NCBI GenBank assembly: GCA_949286645.1
Contig: CASEDN010000099.1
Location: 1-18,236, forward strand
Reading direction: 5' to 3'
Length of the DNA: 18,236 nt
Source: an uncultured bacterium
GTDB taxonomy: Bacteria; Bacillota_I; Bacilli_A; RF39; UBA660
Shown here: positions 6,847-13,807 of the stretch, piece by piece
Numbering within the stretch: the first letter of the stretch is position 1
Layout of the letters: each line of letters begins with the position of its first letter
Position numbers and translations under genes: made by a program
Notes under the pieces: model-generated
What the model was told of the DNA's origin: nothing
The model's database searches: none
The model's input: only the letters and a program-made list of their open reading frames with translations

Positions 6847-7254
6847 ATGAAGTTAATAATAAAATCAGATACCTTATATTATTTAATATTGCCAGTTAAT
6901 TTAAAGAGTCTAACAGAAGAAGAAATAATATCTAAAATTAAACATATCTTTCTAAATTATAATCATAAATATCATCTATTAGAACCAGGATTTTACGAAG
7001 TAGATGTTTATCATCATAATATTGTAGGAACTATTTTGAAAGTAGAGAAAATAGACACCTTTGATTTCTCAGAAGAAGTGGATTTAAGAGTAGTTATTAA
7101 AGATAAAATAAAAATATATCTAAAACTAATAGATGAAACAGACTTTCCAGAATTTAAAAGTAAAATAGATGTGGATACTCTAAGTCTAAAAGATTATTTA
7201 CATCTAATAGAACATTCTAATATTATTATAGACACAAAAAAAGTTCTCAATTAG
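6847..7254 (+). CDS. hypothetical protein, 135 residues
   Basis: Not recognised. A soluble, mixed alpha/beta-looking protein without a signal peptide or membrane segment, rich in Lys, Asp and Ile. It begins MKLIIKSDTLYYLILPVN and has a central FYEVDVYHHNIVGTILKVEK and a C-terminal helix (LSLKDYLHLIEHSN). SD AGGTGA (6835-6840) is 6 nt before ATG. It follows the engB terminator and converges on spoIVA; the two stop codons overlap (7251-7254). Codon use matches its neighbours, so it looks native. The position next to spoIVA hints at, but does not show, a sporulation role. Confidence 0.7.
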   Translation: MKLIIKSDTLYYLILPVNLKSLTEEEIISKIKHIFLNYNHKYHLLEPGFYEVDVYHHNIVGTILKVEKIDTFDFSEEVDLRVVIKDKIKIYLKLIDETDFPEFKSKIDVDTLSLKDYLHLIEHSNIIIDTKKVLN

Positions 7255-7260
7255 AGAACT
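7236..7260 (-). terminator. spoIVA terminator, inside the overlapping 3' ends
   Basis: On the minus strand AGTTCTC (7260-7254) pairs with GAGAACT (7248-7242) around a 5-nt loop, followed by seven T (7242-7236). The loop contains spoIVA's stop, and the hairpin also spans the last codons of the convergent gene. Confidence 0.8.
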
Positions 7261-8726
7261 ATAGCAATCATGTTGTTAGAACCTTTATTAACAACCTTAG
7301 TTAAAGTTTGTTGTAATTTATATCTAATATTATCTGGCATAGAATTAATCTTCGCTTGTATTCCTTCCTGTACAATATTATCTAAACTTCTACCAAATAT
7401 TTCACTCTTCCATATCTCACTAGGATTATTTTCATAATCTCTCATTAAGTAATCAATTAACTCTTTACTTTGAACTTCACTACCAATAATAGGTTCAAAA
7501 GTAGAATTAACATCAACTCTAATCATATGAATAGATGGTGCGACAGCCTTAAGTTTAACTCCATATCTAGGTCCTTGTTTAATAATCTCAGGTGTATCTA
7601 ATTTCATATCAGCTAACGTTGGAGTAGCAACACCATAACCAGTTTGTTTAACCATCTTTAAAGCATATTTAATCTGATCATATTCGCGTCTAGCTTCTTC
7701 ATAGTCTTGGAATAAAGATAATAAACCAGCTTTACTTGTAACATCAATTTTAACAATACTTCTTAATACATCACTATATAAAGAACTAGGAGCTTCTAAA
7801 TTAATAGTAACAATACCAGTAGAAGGATCTACATCGGATAAATAAGCTTTCTCTATTACTTCATTGCTTCTAAAGTGCTCTGTAATCTTTTCAATATCTC
7901 TTAACTTATCAACTTCCATAACACTTTCACGAATAACATCAATATATTTACGTTTAATCTCATTATTAGCATTTAAAATAGCAATCCACTCTGGCATATT
8001 AACTTTAACTTCTAAGACAGGGAACTCATATAAAGCTTCTCTTAATATAGAAATCATTTCTCTTTCATTCATTTGATCCACATTAATAGGTAAAACAGGA
8101 ACATTGTGTGCTTCTTTAATAGATTCAGCTAGTCTTTCAGTTTCAGGTAGAGTAGGATGAGTTGTATTAAGCACTACAATAAAAGGTTTACCAATCGCTT
8201 TTAATTCTTCAATAACTCTTTCTTCAGCTTCTAAATAATCACTTCTATTAAACTCACCAATAGAACCATCAGTAGTAACAACAATACCAATAGTAGAGTG
8301 ATCCTTAATAACCTTCTCAGTACCAACTTCAGCAGCCTCTACAAAAGGAATCTCTTCGTCATACCAAGGAGTCTTAACCATCCTTGGACCATTATCGTCA
8401 CTTGCCCCCTTAGCATTAGGAATAACATAACCAACACAATCAACTAATCTAATATTACAACTAAAATCATCAATATTAACTTTAGCAGCTTGATTAGGAA
8501 TGAATTTAGGCTCTGTTGTCATAATAGTCTTACCCTGAGCACTTTGAGGAATCTCATCTAGTGTTCTTTTCTTTTCATATTCATCTTCAATATAAGGAAC
8601 TACTAAAGTTTCCACCATTCTTTTAATAAAAGTACTCTTACCAGTTCTAACCGCTCCAACAACACCTAAATAAATATCACCACCACTTCTTAAAGCAATA
8701 TTTTTAATAATTTCTGTTTTTTCCAT
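7251..8726 (-). CDS. spoIVA: stage IV sporulation protein A, SpoIVA
   Basis: ATPase that polymerises on the mother-cell face of the forespore and forms the basement layer of the spore coat, anchored by SpoVM. 491 residues, matching the Bacillus protein (492). The Walker A motif GAVRTGKST has its lysine at residue 30, and RLVDCVGY (93-100) gives the Walker B-like region. SAQGKTIMTTEPKFIPNQA, PRMVKTPWY, REALYEFPVLEV, ALKMVKQTGYG and KLKAVAPSIHMI are conserved blocks. The C-terminus ends MIAIVL, like the membrane-targeting tail IAIIL of the Bacillus protein. The MEK start follows the family; ATG 8732 (two residues longer) sits closer to the AAGAAGG SD and is a real alternative. A sigma-E promoter is expected but I could not place one. 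Divergent from the DUF2974 gene. Confidence 0.97.
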   Translation of the reverse strand: MEKTEIIKNIALRSGGDIYLGVVGAVRTGKSTFIKRMVETLVVPYIEDEYEKKRTLDEIPQSAQGKTIMTTEPKFIPNQAAKVNIDDFSCNIRLVDCVGYVIPNAKGASDDNGPRMVKTPWYDEEIPFVEAAEVGTEKVIKDHSTIGIVVTTDGSIGEFNRSDYLEAEERVIEELKAIGKPFIVVLNTTHPTLPETERLAESIKEAHNVPVLPINVDQMNEREMISILREALYEFPVLEVKVNMPEWIAILNANNEIKRKYIDVIRESVMEVDKLRDIEKITEHFRSNEVIEKAYLSDVDPSTGIVTINLEAPSSLYSDVLRSIVKIDVTSKAGLLSLFQDYEEARREYDQIKYALKMVKQTGYGVATPTLADMKLDTPEIIKQGPRYGVKLKAVAPSIHMIRVDVNSTFEPIIGSEVQSKELIDYLMRDYENNPSEIWKSEIFGRSLDNIVQEGIQAKINSMPDNIRYKLQQTLTKVVNKGSNNMIAIVL

Positions 8727-8770
8727 AAACATCACAGCCTTCTTTCTTCTCTTATTCTAATAAATATTTA

Positions 8771-8793
8771 TTCATAAAATTTGCTTTTATGAA
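8771..8793. repeat. perfect inverted repeat in the spoIVA/DUF2974 divergent region
   Basis: TTCATAAAA (8771-8779) and TTTTATGAA (8785-8793) are exact complements around a 5-nt centre. The right arm touches the AAAGGAG SD of the plus-strand gene. Could be an operator or an SD-adjacent hairpin. Confidence 0.5.
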
Positions 8794-8807
8794 AGAAAGG
8801 AGTAATT

Positions 8808-9854
8808 TTGGCTAATTTTTTAAACTATTTAGAAAAAAATCAAAAGTCTTTTACTGAAGATTCATTTAATATTGTAGATAGTCTCATCTTAGCATATTTA
8901 TCTTACTTACATTTTCCAAGTACTAAAACCAAGTTAAAAGATTTAAGTGTTCTTAAGTCTGCAAAAACTAAAAAGAATAAAGAATTTATTAAAAGAGTTA
9001 TAGCAAGTAATCGTTATAAAGATGTAGAACTATGCTTCTATGTAGAAGATACTAATGATTTAATAGAAAAACAGTTCTCTGCTGTAACCTTCTTACTTCC
9101 TGATAATACTATGTATATTTCTTTTAGAGGAACAGATTCTACTCTTACGGGTTGGAAAGAAGATTTTAATATGGCCTTTATGTTACCAGTACCAGCTCAA
9201 AAAGAGGCCCTAAACTATGTAGAAAAAATAACTAAACTAATACCAAGAAAGTTCTATATAGGAGGACACTCCAAAGGAGGTAATCTAGCAGTCTATGCAG
9301 GCTGTAATTTAAATAAAGAATTATCTAAAAGAATAATTAAGATATATTCTCATGATGGACCTGGCTTCTTAAAAGAATTTTTAACTACTTCTAATTATCA
9401 AAGTATTAAAGAAAAAATTGAGAAAGTAGTACCATCATCCTCTATTATAGGCATGCTTCTTTATACTAACGAACATTATAAGATAATAAAAAGTAGTGAA
9501 AAAGGCATATTAGAACATGACCCTTTCTCTTGGTTAGTTAAAGATAACAACTTCATAATCTTAAAGGACTTATCAGATGGTACAGCTTACACTAATAAAG
9601 TTATAAATGATTTTATTAATAGTCTTTCCAAAAAAGAAAGAGAAATCTTTATAGACTCTCTTTTTACAGTGCTAAAATTAACTAACTTAACAACTTTAGA
9701 TGAAATATCTAAAAACTTTATAATTAAGCTCCCTAATATTTTAATTTCTATCTATAAATTAGATGATGTTAATAAAAAGTATATCTTAAAGACAATTAAA
9801 GCCTTAATTAAAAGTTGTATTACAAACTTAAATCTTTTAATATATGAAGACTAA
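8808..9854 (+). CDS. DUF2974 (Mbeg1-like) alpha/beta hydrolase-fold protein
   Basis: A 348-residue cytosolic protein of the lipase-like Mbeg1/DUF2974 family. Visible: an N-terminal IVDSLILAYLSYLHF helix (22-36), the YISFRGTDSTLTGWKEDFNM block (103-122), a nucleophile elbow GHSKGG (153-158, Ser155) and SHDGPGF. The latter regions probably contribute the rest of the active site, as in class 3 lipase-like proteins. The natural substrate of the family is not known to me. Start is TTG, chosen because AAAGGAG lies 5 nt upstream and no ATG fits the conserved N-terminus. Divergent from spoIVA with only about 80 nt between them. No convincing plus-strand terminator follows; 9855-9950 holds only AT-rich sequence. 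Confidence 0.8.
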   Translation: MANFLNYLEKNQKSFTEDSFNIVDSLILAYLSYLHFPSTKTKLKDLSVLKSAKTKKNKEFIKRVIASNRYKDVELCFYVEDTNDLIEKQFSAVTFLLPDNTMYISFRGTDSTLTGWKEDFNMAFMLPVPAQKEALNYVEKITKLIPRKFYIGGHSKGGNLAVYAGCNLNKELSKRIIKIYSHDGPGFLKEFLTTSNYQSIKEKIEKVVPSSSIIGMLLYTNEHYKIIKSSEKGILEHDPFSWLVKDNNFIILKDLSDGTAYTNKVINDFINSLSKKEREIFIDSLFTVLKLTNLTTLDEISKNFIIKLPNILISIYKLDDVNKKYILKTIKALIKSCITNLNLLIYED

Positions 9855-9944
9855 TATCAGTAATCCTTATTATTTCAATATTTTTCTATAAATGTGACTA
9901 TACTATAATATAAAAAAGTATCAATTCATTAAATTAGTTTAGAG

Positions 9945-9980
9945 AAAATAGAAAATTGACCCTAAAAGTAGGATCAATTT
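9945..9980 (-). terminator. intrinsic terminator of spoVIF
   Basis: On the minus strand AAATTGA (9980-9974) pairs with TCAATTT (9959-9953), and three inner pairs flank one A/C mismatch. A T-rich stretch (TTTTCTATTTTC) follows. Confidence 0.7.
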
Positions 9981-9995
9981 AGCAGAGTTATAATT

Positions 9996-10235
9996 TTAAA
10001 ACATTTTATCTACATTATCAGGAACTTCATCTTTCATAATTGTTTTTATTATTTTATCTTTTTTCTCACTACTTACACTTTTACCAGTCATATTAGCAAT
10101 CTCATCAACTACTTCTGAAAGTACTTTCTCATCCTTCATATTACCTTTCTGTAATTTATCTGCTAACGATAAAATAGTATCTTTGTTAACATTAGTCTTT
10201 TGTTCAACTTTCTTAAAAAAACTGTCTCCAAACAT
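9996..10235 (-). CDS. spoVIF: stage VI sporulation protein F, SpoVIF
   Basis: A small (79-residue) sporulation protein; in Bacillus subtilis, SpoVIF (YjcC) is a mother-cell protein that helps late coat assembly. The match is along the full length: FFKKVEQKTNVNKDTILSLADKLQKG near the start, DEKVLSEVVDEIANMTGKSVS in the middle, KKDKIIKTIMKDEVP near the end. SD AGGAGG (10242-10247) precedes ATG. It follows the der-59aa pair on the same strand but has its own candidate sporulation-type -10 box and its own terminator. Assignment rests on sequence pattern recognition, fairly confident. Confidence 0.85.
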   Translation of the reverse strand: MFGDSFFKKVEQKTNVNKDTILSLADKLQKGNMKDEKVLSEVVDEIANMTGKSVSSEKKDKIIKTIMKDEVPDNVDKMF

Positions 10236-10252
10236 AGAAAACCTCCTACTTC

Positions 10253-10261
10253 TATAGTATG
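10253..10261 (-). promoter_or_regulatory. sigma-K-like -10 element of spoVIF
   Basis: The minus strand reads CATACTATA, an exact fit to the sigma-K -10 consensus CATAnnnTA. AACA lies 15 nt upstream, near the expected -35. The implied start site would fall at the SD itself, a very short leader, which lowers confidence. Confidence 0.4.
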
Positions 10262-10271
10262 AGGTTTATTT

Positions 10272-10451
10272 CTATTTGTTACTTTTTTCTAACTTTTTTA
10301 AACACTTAGCTTTCCTTTTCCCAAACTCAAGTGACTTCTTATTAAATTCTTCTAAACTAATAAGCTTCTTCTGAAACCTATCATTTAAAATCTCTACTGC
10401 TCTATCAATTCCTTCTAACTCAGTTTTAGGATCAACTCTTCTAAATAACAT
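10272..10451 (-). CDS. small hypothetical protein (59 aa), coupled to der
   Basis: Begins MLFRRVDPKTELEGIDRAVE, 59 residues, highly charged and helical, with a lysine-rich C-terminus. A C-terminal ISLEEFNKKSLEFGKRK segment resembles the short helical hairpin of SHOCT-type domains (weak resemblance only). The ATG is 2 nt past the der TAA, and its SD GGAGAG is made from the last two der codons, so translation is coupled to der. It ends about 10 nt before the spoVIF promoter candidate. Coding is supported by the position, the SD and the absence of an alternative gene in this 200-nt gap. Function unknown. Confidence 0.72.
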   Translation of the reverse strand: MLFRRVDPKTELEGIDRAVEILNDRFQKKLISLEEFNKKSLEFGKRKAKCLKKLEKSNK

Positions 10452-10453
10452 AA

Positions 10454-11761
10454 TTACTCTCCATTTCTATTTTTAAACTGAAGAACAATAGGAGTACCTT
10501 CAAGTTCAAAATTTTCTCTCAATTTATTTTCTAAATATCTTTCATATGAGAAATGTACTAATCCCTTACTATTAACTCTAAAAGTAAACTTAGGAGGTTT
10601 TATTCCTGTTTGACTAACAAAGAAAATCTTAAGTCTCTTACCTTTATAACTAGGAGCAGGGTTTAAACTATAAGCATCTTCTATAACTTCATTTAAAACA
10701 CTAGTCTTAATCTCTCTACTAATATTTTCTTTTACCTTTAACACTTCAGGCATTAAAGTATGAATTCTTTTTTTAGTTAAAGCCGATAAGAAGACAACAG
10801 GAGCATAGGTCGCAAATTGAAATTCACTTCTAACTAACTTCTTAAATTCTGAAATATTAGCATTCTCCACTGCATCCCATTTATTAACAACTATAATTAA
10901 ACCTTTACCACGTTCTATCGCATAACCTGCAATATGTTTATCATGTTCTTTAATACCATCTTCTGCATCAATTACTAAAAGACATATATCACTTTTATCA
11001 ATAGAGTTCATTGACCTAAATAAACTATACTTCTCGATCGCTTCATAAACTTTACCTTTTTTTCTCATTCCTGCTGTATCAATTAAAACAAACTCTTCAT
11101 CATGATATTTAAAAACAGTATTAATAGAATCTCTTGTTGTACCTGCTACATTACTAACAACAACTCTATCTTCATTTAAAATAGCATTAGTTAAAGAACT
11201 CTTACCAACATTAGGTCTACCAATAATAGCAATTTTTAATCGTGTATCTTCATCACTTTCATCCTTAGTTTTAAATCCACTAGTAACTTCATCCATAAGT
11301 TCAATATAACCAGTATTATGAATGGCACTAATAGGAATATAATTATCAAACCCAAGTTCATAAAAGTCATAAATATTATCATAACTATCTTTATTATCCA
11401 TCTTATTCATCGCTACAATAATTTTTTTATTACTTTTTCTTAAAATATCTCTAACAACTAAATCATTACTAGTAATACCATCCTTAGCATCCACAACAAA
11501 GATAACAACATCAGCTTCATTAATAGCAATTTCAGCTTGCATCTTTATCTCATCATTAAACTTTTCATCCCCTAGGTCAATTCCTCCAGTATCAACTAAA
11601 TAAAAAGGTTTATTTAAATAACTTACTTCTTCATAAAGCCTATCTCTTGTAACTCCTGGAGTATCTTCTATAATAGCAATACGACTACCTGCAATTTTAT
11701 TAAATAAAGTACTTTTACCTACATTTGGTCTTCCCACAATCGCTACAATTGGTAATTTCAT
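10454..11761 (-). CDS. der: ribosome-associated GTPase Der (EngA)
   Basis: Essential GTPase with two tandem G domains and a KH-like C-terminal domain, acting in 50S ribosomal subunit assembly. 435 residues, the usual length. First G domain: GRPNVGKS (10-17), DTGG (57-60), NKMD (119-122), SAIHNTG. Second: GRPNVGKS (181-188), DTAGMRKKGKV (228-238), NKWD (293-296), SAL(TK). The C-terminal KH-like part includes KIFFVSQTGIKPPKFTFRVN. SD GAGGTG lies 10 nt before the ATG. A 59-residue gene is translationally coupled downstream. In Bacillus der sits immediately before gpsA; here gpsA is 2 kb away on the other strand. Confidence 0.97.
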   Translation of the reverse strand: MKLPIVAIVGRPNVGKSTLFNKIAGSRIAIIEDTPGVTRDRLYEEVSYLNKPFYLVDTGGIDLGDEKFNDEIKMQAEIAINEADVVIFVVDAKDGITSNDLVVRDILRKSNKKIIVAMNKMDNKDSYDNIYDFYELGFDNYIPISAIHNTGYIELMDEVTSGFKTKDESDEDTRLKIAIIGRPNVGKSSLTNAILNEDRVVVSNVAGTTRDSINTVFKYHDEEFVLIDTAGMRKKGKVYEAIEKYSLFRSMNSIDKSDICLLVIDAEDGIKEHDKHIAGYAIERGKGLIIVVNKWDAVENANISEFKKLVRSEFQFATYAPVVFLSALTKKRIHTLMPEVLKVKENISREIKTSVLNEVIEDAYSLNPAPSYKGKRLKIFFVSQTGIKPPKFTFRVNSKGLVHFSYERYLENKLRENFELEGTPIVLQFKNRNGE

Positions 11762-11788
11762 AGATTAACACCTCTTTTCATATTTCAT

Positions 11789-11797
11789 ATTGTATCA
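11789..11797 (-). promoter_or_regulatory. extended -10 promoter of der
   Basis: The minus strand reads TGA followed by TACAAT, 28 nt before the der ATG. No clear -35. Confidence 0.4.
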
Positions 11798-11801
11798 TAT
11801 C

Positions 11802-11830
11802 TTTACACAAAATAAAATATCAACTATAAT
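11802..11830 (+). promoter_or_regulatory. promoter of the YjdF-like membrane protein gene
   Basis: TTTACA (11802-11807), 17-nt spacer, TATAAT (11825-11830); the ATG is 20 nt downstream with AAGGAG between. It lies back to back with the der promoter. Confidence 0.65.
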
Positions 11831-11850
11831 TATATAAAAGGAGTAAGTAT

Positions 11851-12660
11851 ATGCTAAAAAGATTTAAAAACTTTGAAAAAAGATTAGTAGAATATTATAA
11901 GGAAGAAGAAAATAAGAAAGTAGCAATTTTTTATACAATTTTAAGACTACTAGTTATTCTCTGTTTAATAAGAGAAATATTTATGGGAAACTATCATAAC
12001 GTCTTCTTATGTATTTTAACTTTAGTATTATTTGTAATTCCTTTCTTTATTGAAGATAAGTTCAAAGTAAGTATTCCAAATGTTTTAGAAATAATCATCC
12101 TTCTATTTATATTTTCTGCAGAAATACTAGGAGAGATTCAAAATTTCTATAATATTATTCCTAACTGGGATATGATACTTCATACCCTTAATGGGTTCCT
12201 AGCAGCAGCGATAGGTTTTTCCCTAATTGATATTTTAAATAGTACTGATAAATTTCATATTAAAATGAGTCCTATCTTCGTTGCCTTAGTATCATTTTGT
12301 TTCTCAATGACTGTAGGAGTAGCATGGGAATTCTTTGAATATACCGCTGATAGCATTTTAAGTACTGATATGCAGAAAGATACCATTGTAAATAATATAT
12401 CATCAGTTAATTTAACAAATGCCAATGCTTTTGATCCTAAAATAATTACAGGTATAGATGAGACTTCAATTCATTATGGTGATAACACTATAACAATACC
12501 TGATGGTTATCTAGATATAGGATTAATTGATACCATGGAAGATTTAATAGTTAACTTTATAGGAGCCGTAACTTTCTCTATCCTAGGTTACTTCTATATT
12601 AAAAAACGTGATAAATATAAAGGAATAGAACATTTTATTCCTAAAAAGAAAAAAGCTTAA
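11851..12660 (+). CDS. YjdF-like (DUF2238) integral membrane protein
   Basis: A 269-residue membrane protein with about six hydrophobic helices: roughly 25-42, 50-66, 78-92, 108-128, 141-158 and 233-250. Conserved polar motifs inside or beside helices match the YjdF/DUF2238 pattern: WDMILHTLNG (106-115), WEFFEYTAD (159-167) and DTMEDLIVNFIGA (227-239). The invariant Asp, His, Glu and Asn residues suggest a metal- or substrate-binding site, but no activity is known to me. The extracellular-looking insert between residues 168 and 225 (Thr/Asn-rich) is longer than I would expect. Own promoter and a shared bidirectional terminator, so probably monocistronic. Confidence 0.72.
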   Translation: MLKRFKNFEKRLVEYYKEEENKKVAIFYTILRLLVILCLIREIFMGNYHNVFLCILTLVLFVIPFFIEDKFKVSIPNVLEIIILLFIFSAEILGEIQNFYNIIPNWDMILHTLNGFLAAAIGFSLIDILNSTDKFHIKMSPIFVALVSFCFSMTVGVAWEFFEYTADSILSTDMQKDTIVNNISSVNLTNANAFDPKIITGIDETSIHYGDNTITIPDGYLDIGLIDTMEDLIVNFIGAVTFSILGYFYIKKRDKYKGIEHFIPKKKKA

Positions 12661-12683
12661 GAGTAAAATCTTAAACTTTTTTT
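12651..12683. terminator. bidirectional terminator between convergent genes
   Basis: TTAAGA (12657-12662) pairs with TCTTAA (12669-12674). After one C/A mismatch the stem continues AAAAG/CTTTT, giving U-runs on both strands. It serves the YjdF-like gene (+) and the XRE gene (-). Confidence 0.7.
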
Positions 12684-12933
12684 ACTTAAAAACATCTTTT
12701 TTAAGTTCGACAATATCAGAGATATCACAATCTAAATAATTACAAAGTCTTTCTAAAATATTGATATCTAGTCTAGTTAAGTCACCATCTATATATCTTG
12801 TAATAACCTTATAATCAGTTTCTGTGTCTTGGCTAAGTTTATTTTTACTCATCTTCCTCTTAGCAAGTATATTGCCAAGTTTGAAGTAAAAAGCACTGTC
12901 GCCAATTCTAACCTCAATACCATCTTTCTTCAT
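12682..12933 (-). CDS. XRE-type (Cro/CI) HTH regulator
   Basis: A small DNA-binding protein of 83 residues, essentially one HTH domain: FKLGNILAKRKMSKNKLSQDTE (about 17-38) gives helices 1-2, TDYKVITRYIDGDL the recognition helix region, and LDINILERLCNYLDCDISDIVEL the closing helices. It ends soon after with no effector domain, as in the HTH_26/YozG-like group. Its start overlaps a region with an inverted repeat and it is divergent from the LiaF-like gene, so local autoregulation is possible. SD GAGGG lies about 9 nt upstream of ATG. Confidence 0.85.
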   Translation of the reverse strand: MKKDGIEVRIGDSAFYFKLGNILAKRKMSKNKLSQDTETDYKVITRYIDGDLTRLDINILERLCNYLDCDISDIVELKKDVFK

Positions 12934-12951
12934 TCTATCGCCCTCGAACTA

Positions 12952-12960
12952 ATTTTAACA
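12952..12960 (-). promoter_or_regulatory. possible extended -10 of the XRE gene
   Basis: The minus strand reads TGT followed by TAAAAT, 18 nt before the start codon. No good -35; low confidence. Confidence 0.3.
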
Positions 12961-12989
12961 ATAACCATGGCTATACGGCTACTGGTTAT
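12961..12989. repeat. inverted repeat upstream of the XRE gene, candidate operator
   Basis: ATAACCA (12961-12967) and TGGTTAT (12983-12989) are exact complements; the centre contains a direct repeat GGCTA-tac-GGCTA. It is placed just upstream of the XRE -10 and 50-70 nt before the divergent LiaF-like promoter. Confidence 0.5.
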
Positions 12990-13036
12990 ATGACTAATAA
13001 TAGTATTGATTAAAAAAGTTAAATTATGTATAACAG

Positions 13037-13065
13037 TTGCTAATAATACTTAAGTTTTATATAAT
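13037..13065 (+). promoter_or_regulatory. promoter of the LiaF-like gene
   Basis: TTGCTA (13037-13042), 17-nt spacer, TATAAT (13060-13065). SD AAAGGAG starts 6 nt downstream, so the leader is very short. Confidence 0.6.
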
Positions 13066-13085
13066 TATAAAAAGGAGTGTTAAAT

Positions 13086-13730
13086 ATGTTTATAGGTTTA
13101 ATTTTTATTTTAATAGGAGCTTTATTTTTAATATCAATAATTGCTCCAGAGTTTAGTATTGATTTTTCTTATCTAATACCGCTAGTTTTAATGGCATCAT
13201 CTCTATACTATATTATAAAAGGTAAGAAATTTACTCTTGCAAACACAACTGTTTTATATTTAGGAACTTGGTTTTTATTAGAAGAACTAAACATTATTAA
13301 AGACCCGCTAGATGATGCATTTTTTCCTATTCTTTTAATAATCATAGGAATATTCATTGTAATAGAGAGTTTAAAAGTAAAAAAAGTTTTTAAAAGAAAA
13401 GACAATAATCTAAAAAATTATTATGGTATTTTTAGTGGTTTAGAAGAAAGAATAACAGATACTAATTTTAAAGGTGCTAATATTTATAGTATCTTTGGTG
13501 GCGTAGATTTAGATTTAAGAGGATTAGAGTTAAAAGAAGATATAACTATTAATGCTTATTCTATTTTTGGAGGAACTAGTATCTTTGTAAATGATAATTT
13601 TAAAGTTAAATTTAATTCGTTCTCATTATTTGGAGGCAATGAAAATAAATCAATCACTACCGATAAAAAGAAGGTTTCAACGTTAACAATTAACTGTATA
13701 TCAATCTTTGGTGGAACAGAGGTTAAGTAA
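13086..13730 (+). CDS. LiaF-like membrane protein with repeat-built C-terminal domain
   Basis: 214 residues from ATG 13086, which has AAAGGAG 8 nt upstream; an in-frame GTG at 13077 overlaps that SD and is rejected. The N-terminal half has about four hydrophobic segments (1-19, 27-44, 53-66, 79-95), as in DUF5668/LiaF membrane domains. After a basic linker (97-106) comes a soluble domain with five repeats of an IFGG-type motif: YGIFSG 113-118, YSIFGG 134-139, YSIFGG 158-163, FSLFGG 179-184 and ISIFGG 205-210. This is the cell-wall-active antibiotic response (DUF2154) fold seen in LiaF. LiaF represses the LiaRS envelope-stress system in Bacillus, but no liaRS genes are here; the neighbour is an XRE regulator. 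Function by family only. Confidence 0.75.
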   Translation: MFIGLIFILIGALFLISIIAPEFSIDFSYLIPLVLMASSLYYIIKGKKFTLANTTVLYLGTWFLLEELNIIKDPLDDAFFPILLIIIGIFIVIESLKVKKVFKRKDNNLKNYYGIFSGLEERITDTNFKGANIYSIFGGVDLDLRGLELKEDITINAYSIFGGTSIFVNDNFKVKFNSFSLFGGNENKSITTDKKKVSTLTINCISIFGGTEVK

Positions 13731-13759
13731 TAATCTTACAAATTAGTAAGATTATTTTT
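13731..13759 (+). terminator. intrinsic terminator of the LiaF-like gene
   Basis: TAATCTTAC (13731-13739) pairs with GTAAGATTA (13746-13754) around a 6-nt loop, then TTTTT. Confidence 0.9.
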
Positions 13760-13760
13760 C

Positions 13761-13789
13761 TTGTCAAAAAGAGAAGATGTTAGTATCAT
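13761..13789 (+). promoter_or_regulatory. promoter of the gpsA operon
   Basis: TTGTCA (13761-13766), 17-nt spacer, TATCAT (13784-13789): 5 of 6 in both boxes. It starts right behind the previous terminator; the ATG is 18 nt past the -10. Confidence 0.68.
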
Positions 13790-13807
13790 TAATATGAAGG
13801 TGATAAT

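Noticed and set aside
9855..9950. A small gene or terminator after the DUF2974 gene
   Set aside because: AT-rich sequence without an SD-start pair or a plus-strand hairpin with a T-run.
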